A DNA stretch of 64,000 nt from CANKHA01 sp963750965 (lineage in GTDB: Bacteria > Pseudomonadota > Alphaproteobacteria > Rhizobiales > Xanthobacteraceae): the NCBI GenBank assembly GCA_963750965.1, contig CAVVSK010000002.1, forward strand, positions 1-64,000, given 5' to 3'. Each line of letters opens with the position of its first letter. Position 1 is the stretch's first letter. The notes under the pieces were generated by a model, which saw only the letters and a program-made list of their open reading frames with translations, was not told the origin of the DNA and searched no databases. The translations under genes were made by a program, and so were the position numbers. Shown one piece after another: positions 26,299 through 35,572 of the stretch.

Positions 26299-28323
26299 TC
26301 ATGCGTGCGGTTGCGCCGTTGCACGCAGCCGTCTTACGGATACGCGTTCACCAGGACGCACCCGCAGGACTTCAGCCCCAATATTTCCGAGGCGAATAAT
26401 GTTGGCGGAAAGACCGCGCTTGGTCCGCGCCCATACCCTCAGCACTGGGCCATGAGGCGTTTCAATCTCCAGCGCCGCTCCTTCCTTGACACGCAACTGC
26501 TTCATGACGCTGGGGGCCAGCTCGCAGTAACGCCTTTCATCTGTGTGGGTCTCGGGAAATGTTTGCAGCACCAGGCGCGGGCGAGCCTTTCGGATCCTCT
26601 TGCGGAGCGCGGCCGTCTTGGCAACCGACAGCTTGCTGTTCTCAATAACAACGCCAAATTCTTCCTTCGCCGCCTTGATCGTTAGATAACCGTCCTCCAC
26701 ATCCGCGAGTACCTTGCGCGGATCCCGATCGAGTGCCTCACCCCAACCGCCACCGCCGGATGTCCGGATGCTAACGACATCGTCGCGGCGCAAGGCAAAC
26801 CCCGAGACCTTGCCAGGATTCTCTGAGGGGGCGATCTCCTTTCCATTGCGAATAACAAAGAAATCGTTAGAAGCACCAGGAAGACCAGCGTTCACACCAA
26901 ACGGTGGCAACACGTTTTTGTTGGAGGAAATGGAAAGCGTACCGCGGTCGGACATTAGCCGAATGTCGCGGCGCATACCGTAACCGCCGCGCGAAACACC
27001 ACCGCCGCAGGAATCGGTTCGTACCTCGCAGCGCTCTATGAGGAGAGGCGTTTCCTGTTCAACCGCTTCCGCCGGCTGTATGGAACTGAAGTCACCTTCT
27101 GAGAAATTCCGAAGAGCGTTGCTCCCATCCGCATCGGGCGAACCGCCGGTCCCTGCTGCTGGATACTCGTAGAAAATAAACGGCTCCCCACTTCGTTTGG
27201 TACCGCCAATATAGACATGGTTTGCGGTACCCTTGATATCTCCCGCCATCATCTCAGGCATAACTTGATCCATGACACCGAGCATGGCGGAAGTAGCGGC
27301 ATTGCGAACTTCCGAAGCGCCGGCGCAGGACGCTGGATATTTCGCGTTCAAAAAGCACCCTTCCGGCACCCTCATCTCAATTGCACGGAAATTCCCGTGA
27401 TTGATTGGTTCGCCAGGATCAAGAAATGCCTTCAAGACAATGAAGGCGCCCGTCGTCGCAACGGCGGCTCCGCTATTGAACGAAGTTGACGTCTGAGGAG
27501 AAGACCCGGCAAAATCCACAACCATCTGATCGTTTTCGATCTTAAGGCGGACACGCGTGCGAACCGGTTCCGAATTTACACGCGCGGGGTCGAGGTAATG
27601 CTCATAAATATACTCGCCATCCGGCAAAGACTTGATCCGCTGACGCATCCTTCGATCAGCGCGGTCGAGCAGACGCTTCATCGCCTCTTGTAGTGTCTGT
27701 AGCCCGTATCGTGCACTAAGTTCTTGGATGCGGCGTTCTGCGACTTGGCAGGTACCCCATGTCGACAAAAAATCTCCGCGTCGTTCGCGGGGCAACCGCA
27801 TGTTTGCAACCAACAAATCCAACACGGAGTCGTTTAGCTTGCCGCGGTTTGCCACCTTCAAGATCGGTATGCGTACGCCATCGTGCAAAATCTCCGTATT
27901 CTTGCCGGAGATGCTCCCCGGCGTCGTACCGCCCACGTCGCTCCAGTGGGCCCGAACTACCGGAAATAACGCCGGAATTCCGTCCGTGAATACCGGATAG
28001 ATCATCGCAATGTCATTCAGATGCGTGCCGCCGGTATACGGGTCGTTGTGCAGGAAAACATCGCCGGGATTGATATCGCCGGCGAAATGCTCATTCATCG
28101 CACGCACTGACCAAGGCACGGGAAAAATGTGCGACGGATTATCTTCGGCCATCGCGATAATCTGGCCTTGTCCATCAACGAGTACGCAGGAGAAATCATG
28201 CGCCTCGTGAATTACGGAAGAATACGCCGTAGCAATTAAATTCGCTCGCATTTCACGAACGATCGAAATCATCGACTCTTGGATGACTTCCAATGTGACA
28301 GGATCGAGTTTTTCGCTTGGCAT
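26299..28323 (-). CDS. hyuB: N-methylhydantoinase/5-oxoprolinase subunit B with C-terminal extension
   Basis: A 674-residue HyuB protein, partner of HyuA. Motifs: 'IHEAHDFSCVLVDGQGQIIA', 'NDPYTGGTHLNDIAM', 'HWSDVGGTTPGSISG' and 'SGGGGWGEALDRDP'. Usual HyuB length is nearer 570-600; beyond the normal end there is an added tail of about 80 residues with alternating beta-like segments ('LRVKEGAALEIETPHGPVLR', 'RVRPGERVSVRRL'). HyuB2 (44755) carries a similar tail. I start at the ATG at 28323 (a TTG lies three codons earlier). First gene of the leftward operon, behind the regulatory motif at 28385. Confidence 0.92.
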   Translation of the reverse strand: MPSEKLDPVTLEVIQESMISIVREMRANLIATAYSSVIHEAHDFSCVLVDGQGQIIAMAEDNPSHIFPVPWSVRAMNEHFAGDINPGDVFLHNDPYTGGTHLNDIAMIYPVFTDGIPALFPVVRAHWSDVGGTTPGSISGKNTEILHDGVRIPILKVANRGKLNDSVLDLLVANMRLPRERRGDFLSTWGTCQVAERRIQELSARYGLQTLQEAMKRLLDRADRRMRQRIKSLPDGEYIYEHYLDPARVNSEPVRTRVRLKIENDQMVVDFAGSSPQTSTSFNSGAAVATTGAFIVLKAFLDPGEPINHGNFRAIEMRVPEGCFLNAKYPASCAGASEVRNAATSAMLGVMDQVMPEMMAGDIKGTANHVYIGGTKRSGEPFIFYEYPAAGTGGSPDADGSNALRNFSEGDFSSIQPAEAVEQETPLLIERCEVRTDSCGGGVSRGGYGMRRDIRLMSDRGTLSISSNKNVLPPFGVNAGLPGASNDFFVIRNGKEIAPSENPGKVSGFALRRDDVVSIRTSGGGGWGEALDRDPRKVLADVEDGYLTIKAAKEEFGVVIENSKLSVAKTAALRKRIRKARPRLVLQTFPETHTDERRYCELAPSVMKQLRVKEGAALEIETPHGPVLRVWARTKRGLSANIIRLGNIGAEVLRVRPGERVSVRRLRATAQPHA

Positions 28324-28384
28324 CGTCAGCAAATTTCCCCAACGTTTGCGCGAGCTATTGCATTATCGGACCATGTAGGCTGAG

Positions 28385-28416
28385 ATAGGTCAATTAAAAC
28401 ATTGTACCAATACAGT
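28385..28416. promoter_or_regulatory. putative MocR operator, site 2 (hyuB/oxidase divergent promoter)
   Basis: Read toward hyuB: TGTATTGGTACA, seven bases, AATTGACC, TATC. Same elements and spacing as at 18600. It lies between the leftward hyuB operon and the rightward FAD oxidase gene, 61 bases from hyuB and 59 from the oxidase, so one protein could control both directions. Confidence 0.65.
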
Positions 28417-28475
28417 GCCTTAGCGGCTCGCTACACATTCAAGGATGAGGGGCCACTCGCTCCTGACTTGCCCGC

Positions 28476-29657
28476 ATGAGCTACGGTCAATCTCATCGCT
28501 GTGACATCGTGATCATCGGCGGCAGCGTCATCGGATCCGCCGTCGCTTACTTTCTTTTGCGGGAGGGTAAGGGTGGGCGCGTCGTCGTCGTCGAACCTGA
28601 TCCCAGCTACGAATTCGCGGCCGCCCCGCGTGCCTCCGGAAATATCCGCCAGCTTTGGGGGCTTCCGGAAAATATCTTGATGTCGAAGTTCAGCCGGGAC
28701 TTTTACATCCGCTTCGGCGAATTGATGGCCGTAGACGAGGACAAGCCGTCAGTAGGCTGGAACCAGCGCGGCTATCTTTGGCTGGCCCCGCCTGAAGGCC
28801 GCCCACTCCTTGAGCGCAATTACAGAAACCAGAAGGAATACGGGATCGACAGCGAAATCCTCGAACCGCCCGAAATTGGCAGCATGTTTCCATCGTTAAG
28901 CCTGGGAGGAGTTGGCGCGGCTGCGTGGGCTCCCACCGATGGCTGGCTCGACGGTTATCTTGTTGTCCAAGGCTTCCGTAAGAAAGCGCGCAGCTTGGGA
29001 GCGACGTATCTTAAGGATCGCGTGACCGGTGTCAAAACCCAAAAAAACCTGGCAACAGGTGTCGCGTTGGAATTCGGGGGCACTATAGAGGCGGACATCG
29101 TTATCGATGCCGCCGGGGCTTGGGGGCCTGCTATCGCTGAAACAATTGGAATGAAGCTGCCGGTCGTGCCGCTGCGCAGGATGAAGTTCTATTTCGAAAC
29201 TCCGAACAAGATCGAACCGCTTCCGATGATCCGCGACTTTCCGAGGCTCACGATGCGCCCGGAAGGCAATGGCTACTTCGCCGGCGTGTCCAGTCTGGCC
29301 GACAAGCCTGGTTTCAATTTCAATGTTGATCACGAATTTTTTGAAGAGGCGGTTTGGCCGGCTCTGGCGGCGCGCGTAAGCGCTTTCGAAACGCTGAAGG
29401 TACGCAATTCATGGGCCGGCCACTACGAGCAGAACACCCTGGACACTTGTCTCATTCTCGGAAACTGGCCCGGACACTTCGAGAACTTTCATGTCATCAC
29501 GGGCTTTTCCGGCAACGGCTTGATGCACGGTCCGGCGGCCGCCCGGGCCCTAAGCGAATTTATTCTTCACGGCCGTTTCATCACGCTGGACCTTTCGCGC
29601 ATGGGATATCAGCGCGTACTCGACAACAAGCCATTGCACGAGAACATCGTGATCTGA
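28476..29657 (+). CDS. FAD-dependent oxidoreductase (D-amino-acid oxidase/sarcosine oxidase type)
   Basis: A 393-residue DAO-family flavoprotein that would oxidise a C-N bond of a primary, secondary or N-substituted amino acid. FAD-binding 'CDIVIIGGSVIGSAVAYFLL' at the N-terminus, a second contact 'VIDAAGAWGPAIAE' and the C-terminal 'VITGFSGNGLMHGPAAARAL'. No signal peptide. It opens the plus-strand cluster; 118 bases downstream lies the aminotransferase with its own motif-bearing promoter. The ribosome site is weak. Confidence 0.9.
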   Translation: MSYGQSHRCDIVIIGGSVIGSAVAYFLLREGKGGRVVVVEPDPSYEFAAAPRASGNIRQLWGLPENILMSKFSRDFYIRFGELMAVDEDKPSVGWNQRGYLWLAPPEGRPLLERNYRNQKEYGIDSEILEPPEIGSMFPSLSLGGVGAAAWAPTDGWLDGYLVVQGFRKKARSLGATYLKDRVTGVKTQKNLATGVALEFGGTIEADIVIDAAGAWGPAIAETIGMKLPVVPLRRMKFYFETPNKIEPLPMIRDFPRLTMRPEGNGYFAGVSSLADKPGFNFNVDHEFFEEAVWPALAARVSAFETLKVRNSWAGHYEQNTLDTCLILGNWPGHFENFHVITGFSGNGLMHGPAAARALSEFILHGRFITLDLSRMGYQRVLDNKPLHENIVI

Positions 29658-29674
29658 CAACAGCAACCCACCCG

Positions 29675-29704
29675 AATGTATATGGTACAATTATTGAATT
29701 GACC
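29675..29704. promoter_or_regulatory. putative MocR operator, site 3 (aminotransferase promoter)
   Basis: Read toward the aminotransferase: TGTATATGGTACA (five-base core instead of four), seven bases, AATTGACC, CATC. It keeps the spacing between TACA and AATTGACC seen in sites 1 and 2 and the same orientation relative to the controlled gene. About 70 bases before the ATG at 29776. Confidence 0.6.
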
Positions 29705-29775
29705 CATCACAACGTGTGTGTTGTTGTCGAAATCGCGTCGCAAAATGCCCATCGCACGCGCTCCTCGGAGAAAAC

Positions 29776-31071
29776 ATGTTCCCCCCAAAAACTTCGCAGA
29801 TGGTCGACCGCGCACGGCGGGCTTTGCCAGGTGGCTGGCTGGGCGATCTGATTTTGCCCGACGCGATGATGCTGGTCGCAGCACGCGGCAAAGGTAGTCA
29901 TTTGTTTGACGTAGATGGCCGGGATTTTCTTGATCTGACCTGCGGTGGCGGGTCTCTAATTCTTGGGCACGCACACCCCGCGGTCGTCGAAGCCGCGACC
30001 AAACAGCTGGAACTTGGATCGACATTCTATACCCTGAACGAGCGTTCCATTCAGCTTGCGGAGGCCGTCGTGGATGCGGTGCCGTGTGCCGAAGAGGTGC
30101 GCTTTGCTTCAGCCGGCGCCGAGGCGACCTTTTACATGCTGCGTTTGGCGCGGGCGTTCACCGGCAAGAAAAAAATTCTGAAATTCGAAGGCAGCTACGT
30201 CGGCCATCACGACTACGGTATGATTAGCGTTTCGCCGCCGAACTCAAACGAGCCATTGAATCCTCACTTCGATTCCGCTGGTATTCCGGACGAACTGAAG
30301 GATCTTGTGATCGTCGCGCCTTTCAACGACGCGGAAACCACTTGCGCGCTGATCGAACGGCATGCTGACGAGTTGGCCGTTGTGCTTGTCGAAGCGATCC
30401 AGCGAGCGATCCCGCCTGATCCTGGGTTCCTGGAGGCGTTACGCGAGACGACGAAGCGCTGTGGCGTGTTGCTTGCCTTCGACGAGGTGGTGACGGGCTT
30501 CCGGCTCGCCTATGGCGGCGCTCAGGAATACTATGGTGTTCATCCGGACCTTGCAGCATATGGCAAAGCGCTAGCCTGCGGCTATCCTTTGTCGGCAGTG
30601 GCCGGCAGAGCCGATGTGATGGAACTCGCGGATCCGGCGCGGAAAGGCGCACCGAATTACGTTTATTTCAGCGGTACATTATCGGGAAATCCGCTTTGCT
30701 GCGCCGCTTCCCTCGCCACGCTTGAAGAGTTGAGGAAGCCCGGAACCTACGAGAGGCTCTCAGGGATGGGCGAACGTTTCCGTGATGGATTAGCCGAAGT
30801 GTTCGCAAGGCACGGAATTGAATCTCAAGTCATTGGTGTCGGGTCACTATTCCAAATATTCTTTATCCGCAGTCCCGTGAAGAATTATCGCACGCAGTTG
30901 CGCGCGGACCGCGCACTGTTCGAGACGTTCGCGCGCGATATGTTTGCGAAAGGTATATTTCTAAGTCGCCGTGCAAAGAACTACATATCGACGGCGCATA
31001 CGGAAAAGGATCTGGATCAGTTCCTTACCGCAGCCGACGCCGTCTGTGGTGCGGGGCTTCGCGCTGCATGA
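29776..31071 (+). CDS. class III PLP aminotransferase/aminomutase (glutamate-1-semialdehyde type)
   Basis: A 431-residue PLP enzyme resembling glutamate-1-semialdehyde 2,1-aminomutase. PLP contacts: 'SAGAEATFYMLRLARA', 'FEGSYVGHHD', 'FDEVVTGFR' (Asp near 236) and the Schiff-base Lys in 'AYGKALACGYPLSAV' (K264). The ATG at 29776 has GGAG at good distance; 20 codons upstream are open without a site. Not a haem-biosynthesis gene by context: it lies in a catabolic cluster with oxidases and LeuCD. It may move or remove an amino group on a substrate intermediate. Confidence 0.9.
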   Translation: MFPPKTSQMVDRARRALPGGWLGDLILPDAMMLVAARGKGSHLFDVDGRDFLDLTCGGGSLILGHAHPAVVEAATKQLELGSTFYTLNERSIQLAEAVVDAVPCAEEVRFASAGAEATFYMLRLARAFTGKKKILKFEGSYVGHHDYGMISVSPPNSNEPLNPHFDSAGIPDELKDLVIVAPFNDAETTCALIERHADELAVVLVEAIQRAIPPDPGFLEALRETTKRCGVLLAFDEVVTGFRLAYGGAQEYYGVHPDLAAYGKALACGYPLSAVAGRADVMELADPARKGAPNYVYFSGTLSGNPLCCAASLATLEELRKPGTYERLSGMGERFRDGLAEVFARHGIESQVIGVGSLFQIFFIRSPVKNYRTQLRADRALFETFARDMFAKGIFLSRRAKNYISTAHTEKDLDQFLTAADAVCGAGLRAA

Positions 31072-31104
31072 GGTGACCGGCGCGAATCCGGCCCGAGGTC
31101 GACG

Positions 31105-33483
31105 ATGAAAAAAGCCATCGGTGAGTCGATCGTTCGCAGTGAAGACTTTCGGTTCGTTACCGGTCAAGGCTCCTACATCGACGACCTTAATTTTCCGGGC
31201 CAAGCATACGCATACATTGTGCGGTCGCCGCATGCCCACGCCACTATTCGCGGCATCGATAGTACAGAGGCGCAGGCTTTGCCCGGCGTGCTTGGTGTAT
31301 TCACCGGTGCAGACCTGGCACAGGAAGGCCTTGGTGCACTTCGATATCCCGTCGCGATAAAGAATGCCGATGGAACACAAGTTATCAGCCCCGCCCGCCC
31401 ATCACTTGTGAAGGATCGGGTCCGCTTTGTCGGAGACAATGTGGCGTTGATCGTCGCGGAAACAGTGACGCAAGCGAGGTCAGCCGCCGAATTGCTTGTG
31501 ATTGATTATGACCCACTGACACCTATCCTCGATCCGACTGCCGCAGTGCAGGATGATGCGCCACGTGTCTGGGACGATGCAGCGTTTAACACCAGTTTCC
31601 TCTGGGAGACGGGGGATGCCGCCAGTGTCGACAAGTTGTTTTCGGAAGCTGCCCATATATGTCGGTTGAAACTTGACCACAATGCTCTTGCCGCCGCCCC
31701 AGTGGAACCACGAGGCGCCATTGGCGTGTATGAAAAATGGCAACGTCGCTACACGCTTTATGCATGCATTCAAGATCCTCAGAATACCCACAGCGTCCTG
31801 ACACAGCACGGACTGAAGATCGAAGGATCACGGCTGAGAGTCATCGTCCCGGACGTTGGCGGCGGCTTTGGAATGAAAAATTTTGCCTATCCGGAGCACC
31901 TGCTCGTGTTGTGGGCCGCTGAGAAACTGGACCGACCAGTAAAGTGGTTTGCGGACAGGTCTGAAAGTTTCCTAGCCGACGAACAAGGCCGCCGGCATAC
32001 CAGCGAAGTCGAGCTCGCGCTCAACACAGAGGGCGAATTTTTAGCTATCCGCGCCCGTTTTGTATCCAATGTCGGCGCGTATTTGACAACTTCGGGGTCG
32101 CGCGTTGCAACGATCGTCGGAAGCCGGTGCTTGACCGGCGCCTATACGATCGGTGCGGCGCACGTCCAAACTCGTGGAGTATTCACGAACGTCGCGCCAA
32201 CCGGGTCATATCGTGGCGCTGGCAAGCCTGAATTCATTTATGTCGTCGAAAGGCTAGTGGATGCCGCCGCGCAGGAGCTGGGCATCGATCGCATCCAACT
32301 GAGGATTAAGAACCTCGTACGGCCTTCTGATCTGCCTTATCGGAATGCGATGGGCGACACCGTCGATGCCGGTGACTTTGGAAAAAATCTCAACGATGCA
32401 CTGGCGGTGGCGGACCGTGATGGATTTGCGGAGCGTCGCCGGAAAGCGGCAGCGAATGGCCGGCTGCGTGGGCTCGGCATAAGCATTTACATGGAGCCTG
32501 ATGGGCTCCGCGACGGCCGAGCCCGGATTACATTTGACACCACCGGAGCGGTGACCGTTGCTGTGTCCGCGCAAAGCAACGGGCAGGGTCACGAAACGAC
32601 CTTTGCGCAGATCGCGGCGGACCGGCTTGGTGTTCCTTATGAACACGTCAAGGTACTGCAAGGGGATACGGATCGCACAGGATTCGGCGGAGGTACCGGA
32701 GGATCACGCTCGGTGACTGTATGCGGCGGAGCGATCGTGTTGGCTGCCGACAAGATAATTGCACGCGGCAAACAGCTCACTGCGAGCATGTTTGAGGCAA
32801 CAGAAGACAACATAGATTTTGCGAATGGCGTGTTTGTCGTGCGCGGCACCAACAAATCGATCGATATTACCTCCCTGGCCCGGGCATCATATTCCGTTCA
32901 ATCAGTCCCCCGAGGGGAAGAGCTTGGTCTCGAGGCATCGGGTCATTATGGCGGCCATGTACCGAATTTTTCCAACGGCTGTCACGTGTGCGAGGTTGAA
33001 ATTGAACCGGAGACGGGGAGCTTAGAAATCGTAAGTTACGTGGCCGTGGACGATTTCGGCCAATTGATAAACCCGATGCTGGTTGAAGGCCAAGTTCACG
33101 GCGGCATCGCCCAAGGTCTCGGACAGGCGCTTTACGAGCAATGCGTGTACGATCAGGAAAGCGGCCAATTGCTTACCGGTTCCTTGATGGACTACGGCTT
33201 GCCGCGCGCAACGGACCTGCCTCACTTCAGCTGCAGCGTAAACAACACGCTGTCCAAGACAAATCCCTTAGGGGTTAAGGGTGCTGGAGAGGCCGGCACC
33301 ACCGCAGCTTCACCGGCGGTGATGAACGCGATTATCGATGCTCTGAGCAATTACGGCGTTCGAGAACTCGACATGCCGGCCACGCCCGAGAAGATATGGC
33401 GGGCGTGCCAAAGCGCGCGGAACACGTCAGTGGGATTTTCGCACAGCGAATTTGCGTCCCCTCACCCCGGAGTCAACTTATGA
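31105..33483 (+). CDS. xanthine-dehydrogenase-family molybdenum-binding subunit, unaccompanied
   Basis: A 792-residue large subunit of the xanthine dehydrogenase/aldehyde oxidase family, which hydroxylates N-heterocycles or aldehydes at a molybdopterin site. 'GQGSYIDDLNFPGQAYAYIV' opens it; the cofactor loop 'SYRGAGKPE' is the form II type, not the Cys-containing CO dehydrogenase loop; 'NGQGHETTFAQIAADRL' and 'VKGAGEAGTTAASPAV' (catalytic Glu) follow. The partner FAD and 2Fe-2S subunits are absent from the window; 2Fe-2S and FAD proteins at 43-45 kb are of another family. ATGA overlap with LeuC downstream. Confidence 0.92.
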   Translation: MKKAIGESIVRSEDFRFVTGQGSYIDDLNFPGQAYAYIVRSPHAHATIRGIDSTEAQALPGVLGVFTGADLAQEGLGALRYPVAIKNADGTQVISPARPSLVKDRVRFVGDNVALIVAETVTQARSAAELLVIDYDPLTPILDPTAAVQDDAPRVWDDAAFNTSFLWETGDAASVDKLFSEAAHICRLKLDHNALAAAPVEPRGAIGVYEKWQRRYTLYACIQDPQNTHSVLTQHGLKIEGSRLRVIVPDVGGGFGMKNFAYPEHLLVLWAAEKLDRPVKWFADRSESFLADEQGRRHTSEVELALNTEGEFLAIRARFVSNVGAYLTTSGSRVATIVGSRCLTGAYTIGAAHVQTRGVFTNVAPTGSYRGAGKPEFIYVVERLVDAAAQELGIDRIQLRIKNLVRPSDLPYRNAMGDTVDAGDFGKNLNDALAVADRDGFAERRRKAAANGRLRGLGISIYMEPDGLRDGRARITFDTTGAVTVAVSAQSNGQGHETTFAQIAADRLGVPYEHVKVLQGDTDRTGFGGGTGGSRSVTVCGGAIVLAADKIIARGKQLTASMFEATEDNIDFANGVFVVRGTNKSIDITSLARASYSVQSVPRGEELGLEASGHYGGHVPNFSNGCHVCEVEIEPETGSLEIVSYVAVDDFGQLINPMLVEGQVHGGIAQGLGQALYEQCVYDQESGQLLTGSLMDYGLPRATDLPHFSCSVNNTLSKTNPLGVKGAGEAGTTAASPAVMNAIIDALSNYGVRELDMPATPEKIWRACQSARNTSVGFSHSEFASPHPGVNL

Positions 33484-34895
33484 GCCCATTAGCCCCGCGT
33501 ACTCTATTCGATAAGATTTGGGATAGTCGTGTTGTTGATCATCAGCCGGATGGCACTACCCTGCTCTACATCGACCGGCATTTCGTGCACGAAGTTACGA
33601 GTCCCCAGGCGTTCGAGGGTCTGCGTCTCGAGGGCTACAGAGTGCGCCGACCGGAGGCTACCATTGCGGTGGCTGACCATAACGTGCCCACTATCAACCG
33701 GCGGGCGGGCGTGTCTGATCCGGAGGCGCGGCTGCAAATTGAGCAGCTCGAAAAGAATTGCCGCGAATTTGGCATCGAATGCTTCTCGATCGACAATGCG
33801 AGACAAGGAATCGTGCATGTAATCGGTCCAGAACAGGGCTTAACCCTTCCTGGAATGACGATTGTTTGCGGAGACAGCCATACCGCCACACATGGGGCTC
33901 TGGGCGCTCTTGCCTTCGGGATCGGCACCACGGAGGTAGAACACGTTCTGGCGACACAGACGCTCGGATTGAAAAAATCGAAGAATATGCGCGTAAACGT
34001 GCATGGAAGCCTAGGACCATTTTGCACAGCCAAAGATCTCATTCTTGCGATTATTGGCAAAATGGGAATGGCTGGAGGAACGGGTCACGTGATCGAATAC
34101 GCTGGCCCAGCGATTACCGCCTTGTCCATGGAAGCGCGGATGACCGTCTGCAACATGACGATCGAGGGTGGCGCGCGGGCCGGTCTGATCGCGCCTGACC
34201 AGATTACCTTCGACTATGTGAAGGGCCGGCTGATGGCTCCCAAAGGTGACCAATGGGAAAAGGCCTTGGCTCATTGGAGGACACTGCGGTCCGACGCCGA
34301 CGCCGTGTACAATAAAGAGATAACGCTCGATGCTGGCAACATCGGCCCGCATGTCACCTGGGGCACTTCTCCCGAACATGTACTGCCAATCACGGAACGA
34401 GTTCCGGATCCCGCCGATGCCGGCGATGAAAGGACGCGAGCGGCGTGGGAACGCGCCATAAGTTACATGTCGCTCTCGCCAGGCACTCCCTTGACCGAAG
34501 TGTTGATCGACGTCGTTTTCATAGGGTCCTGTACCAACGCACGGATCGAGGATTTACGGCAGGCCGCAGAGGTGGCGAAAGGTCGCCGCGTGGCTCCTAA
34601 AGTTCAGGCGATTGTAGTGCCGGGTTCGACGGCGGTCAAAAGCGCAGCCGAAGCTGAAGGTCTCGATCGGATTTTTAAAGAAGCCGGCTTCGAGTGGCGC
34701 GATTCCGGTTGCTCGATGTGTCTTGGTATGAATGCAGACGCGCTGTCTCCCGGACAGCGCTGCGCCTCCACATCAAACAGGAATTTTGAAGGCCGTCAGG
34801 GCAGAGGCGGACGGACCCATTTGATGAGCCCGGTCATGGCCGTCGCCGCCGCCGTCACCGGACGCTTAGCTGACGTCCGCCGTCTCGATTCATAA
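33480..34895 (+). CDS. leuC: aconitase-family hydratase large subunit (LeuC-like)
   Basis: A 471-residue protein like the large subunit of 3-isopropylmalate dehydratase, a 4Fe-4S enzyme. 'TLFDKIWDSRVV' opens it; 'DSHTATHGALGALAFGIGT' and the cluster Cys in 'GSCTNARIEDLR' and 'SGCSMCLGMN' are intact. Start at 33480, ATGA overlap with the molybdenum hydroxylase. LeuD follows ten bases on. The setting in a catabolic operon, away from leuB or leuA, suggests a (de)hydratase for another branched dicarboxylate, as dimethylmaleate hydratase is in nicotinate breakdown. Named by family. Confidence 0.9.
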   Translation: MSPLAPRTLFDKIWDSRVVDHQPDGTTLLYIDRHFVHEVTSPQAFEGLRLEGYRVRRPEATIAVADHNVPTINRRAGVSDPEARLQIEQLEKNCREFGIECFSIDNARQGIVHVIGPEQGLTLPGMTIVCGDSHTATHGALGALAFGIGTTEVEHVLATQTLGLKKSKNMRVNVHGSLGPFCTAKDLILAIIGKMGMAGGTGHVIEYAGPAITALSMEARMTVCNMTIEGGARAGLIAPDQITFDYVKGRLMAPKGDQWEKALAHWRTLRSDADAVYNKEITLDAGNIGPHVTWGTSPEHVLPITERVPDPADAGDERTRAAWERAISYMSLSPGTPLTEVLIDVVFIGSCTNARIEDLRQAAEVAKGRRVAPKVQAIVVPGSTAVKSAAEAEGLDRIFKEAGFEWRDSGCSMCLGMNADALSPGQRCASTSNRNFEGRQGRGGRTHLMSPVMAVAAAVTGRLADVRRLDS

Positions 34896-34905
34896 GGATT
34901 TGATC

Positions 34906-35508
34906 ATGCAAAAATTCATACGGCTAACAGGCACGGCGGCGCCGCTGCCGCTAATCAATGTCGACACTGACAAGATCATTCCTGGACGTTATTTGAAAAC
35001 GATAACACGCACCGGCCTTGGACGTGTGTTATTTGAGGAGTTGCGTTTCCGCGAGGACGGCGGTGTAAACCCAGACTTCGTTCTGAACAACCCTTCTTAT
35101 AGAAACGCAGTTATACTAATTGCGGGAGAAAATTTCGGCTGCGGCTCTAGTCGCGAACATGCGCCTTGGGCGCTGCTCGACTTCGGGATCCGTTGCATTA
35201 TCGCACCGTCATTTGCAGATATTTTTTTCAACAACTGCTTCAAGAACGGCATGCTACCGATCATCCTCCCGCAAGCAATTGTTGACGACCTGATGGAGAG
35301 CGCGGAAAAGGCAAAAGGCACCTTTTCAATAGACCTTGAGACCCAGACAATCGCGGTGCCCGACAACCGCGTTGTTTCATTTGAAATAGAGCCGTTCCGC
35401 AAGGAATGTTTATTGAGCGGATTAAGCGATGTCGGCCTAACACTGAAAAAGGCAGCGCTGATCGGCGGCTTCGAACAGCGGCACCGAAAAGCTGAGCCAT
35501 GGCTCTGA
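34906..35508 (+). CDS. leuD: aconitase-family hydratase small subunit (LeuD-like)
   Basis: A 200-residue swivelling subunit paired with the LeuC homologue. 'VDTDKIIPGRYL' (the substrate-selecting region), 'GENFGCGSSREHAPWALLDF' and 'PSFADIFFNNCFKNG' are typical; the C-terminus 'PFRKECLLSGLSDVGLTL' closes it. ATG at 34906 is preceded by AAGGA at seven bases; a TTG two codons earlier is less likely. Last gene of the plus-strand cluster. Confidence 0.92.
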   Translation: MQKFIRLTGTAAPLPLINVDTDKIIPGRYLKTITRTGLGRVLFEELRFREDGGVNPDFVLNNPSYRNAVILIAGENFGCGSSREHAPWALLDFGIRCIIAPSFADIFFNNCFKNGMLPIILPQAIVDDLMESAEKAKGTFSIDLETQTIAVPDNRVVSFEIEPFRKECLLSGLSDVGLTLKKAALIGGFEQRHRKAEPWL

Positions 35509-35572
35509 TAAGGTAGCTGGCTCCTGAGCGATTAAAGCGTTTCCTGAAATCCTCAGCTCGTGAAAACGATCC

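Noticed and set aside
29776..31071. Haem biosynthesis glutamate-1-semialdehyde aminomutase
   Set aside because: Alphaproteobacteria usually make 5-aminolevulinate by the glycine route, and the context is catabolic, so the haem role is unlikely.
31105..33483. Carbon monoxide dehydrogenase large subunit
   Set aside because: The active-site loop is SYRGAGK, lacking the Cys of true CO dehydrogenases.
33480..35508. Leucine biosynthesis genes
   Set aside because: No leuA or leuB nearby, coupled to a molybdenum hydroxylase and set in a catabolic island; kept as LeuCD-like hydratase by family only.
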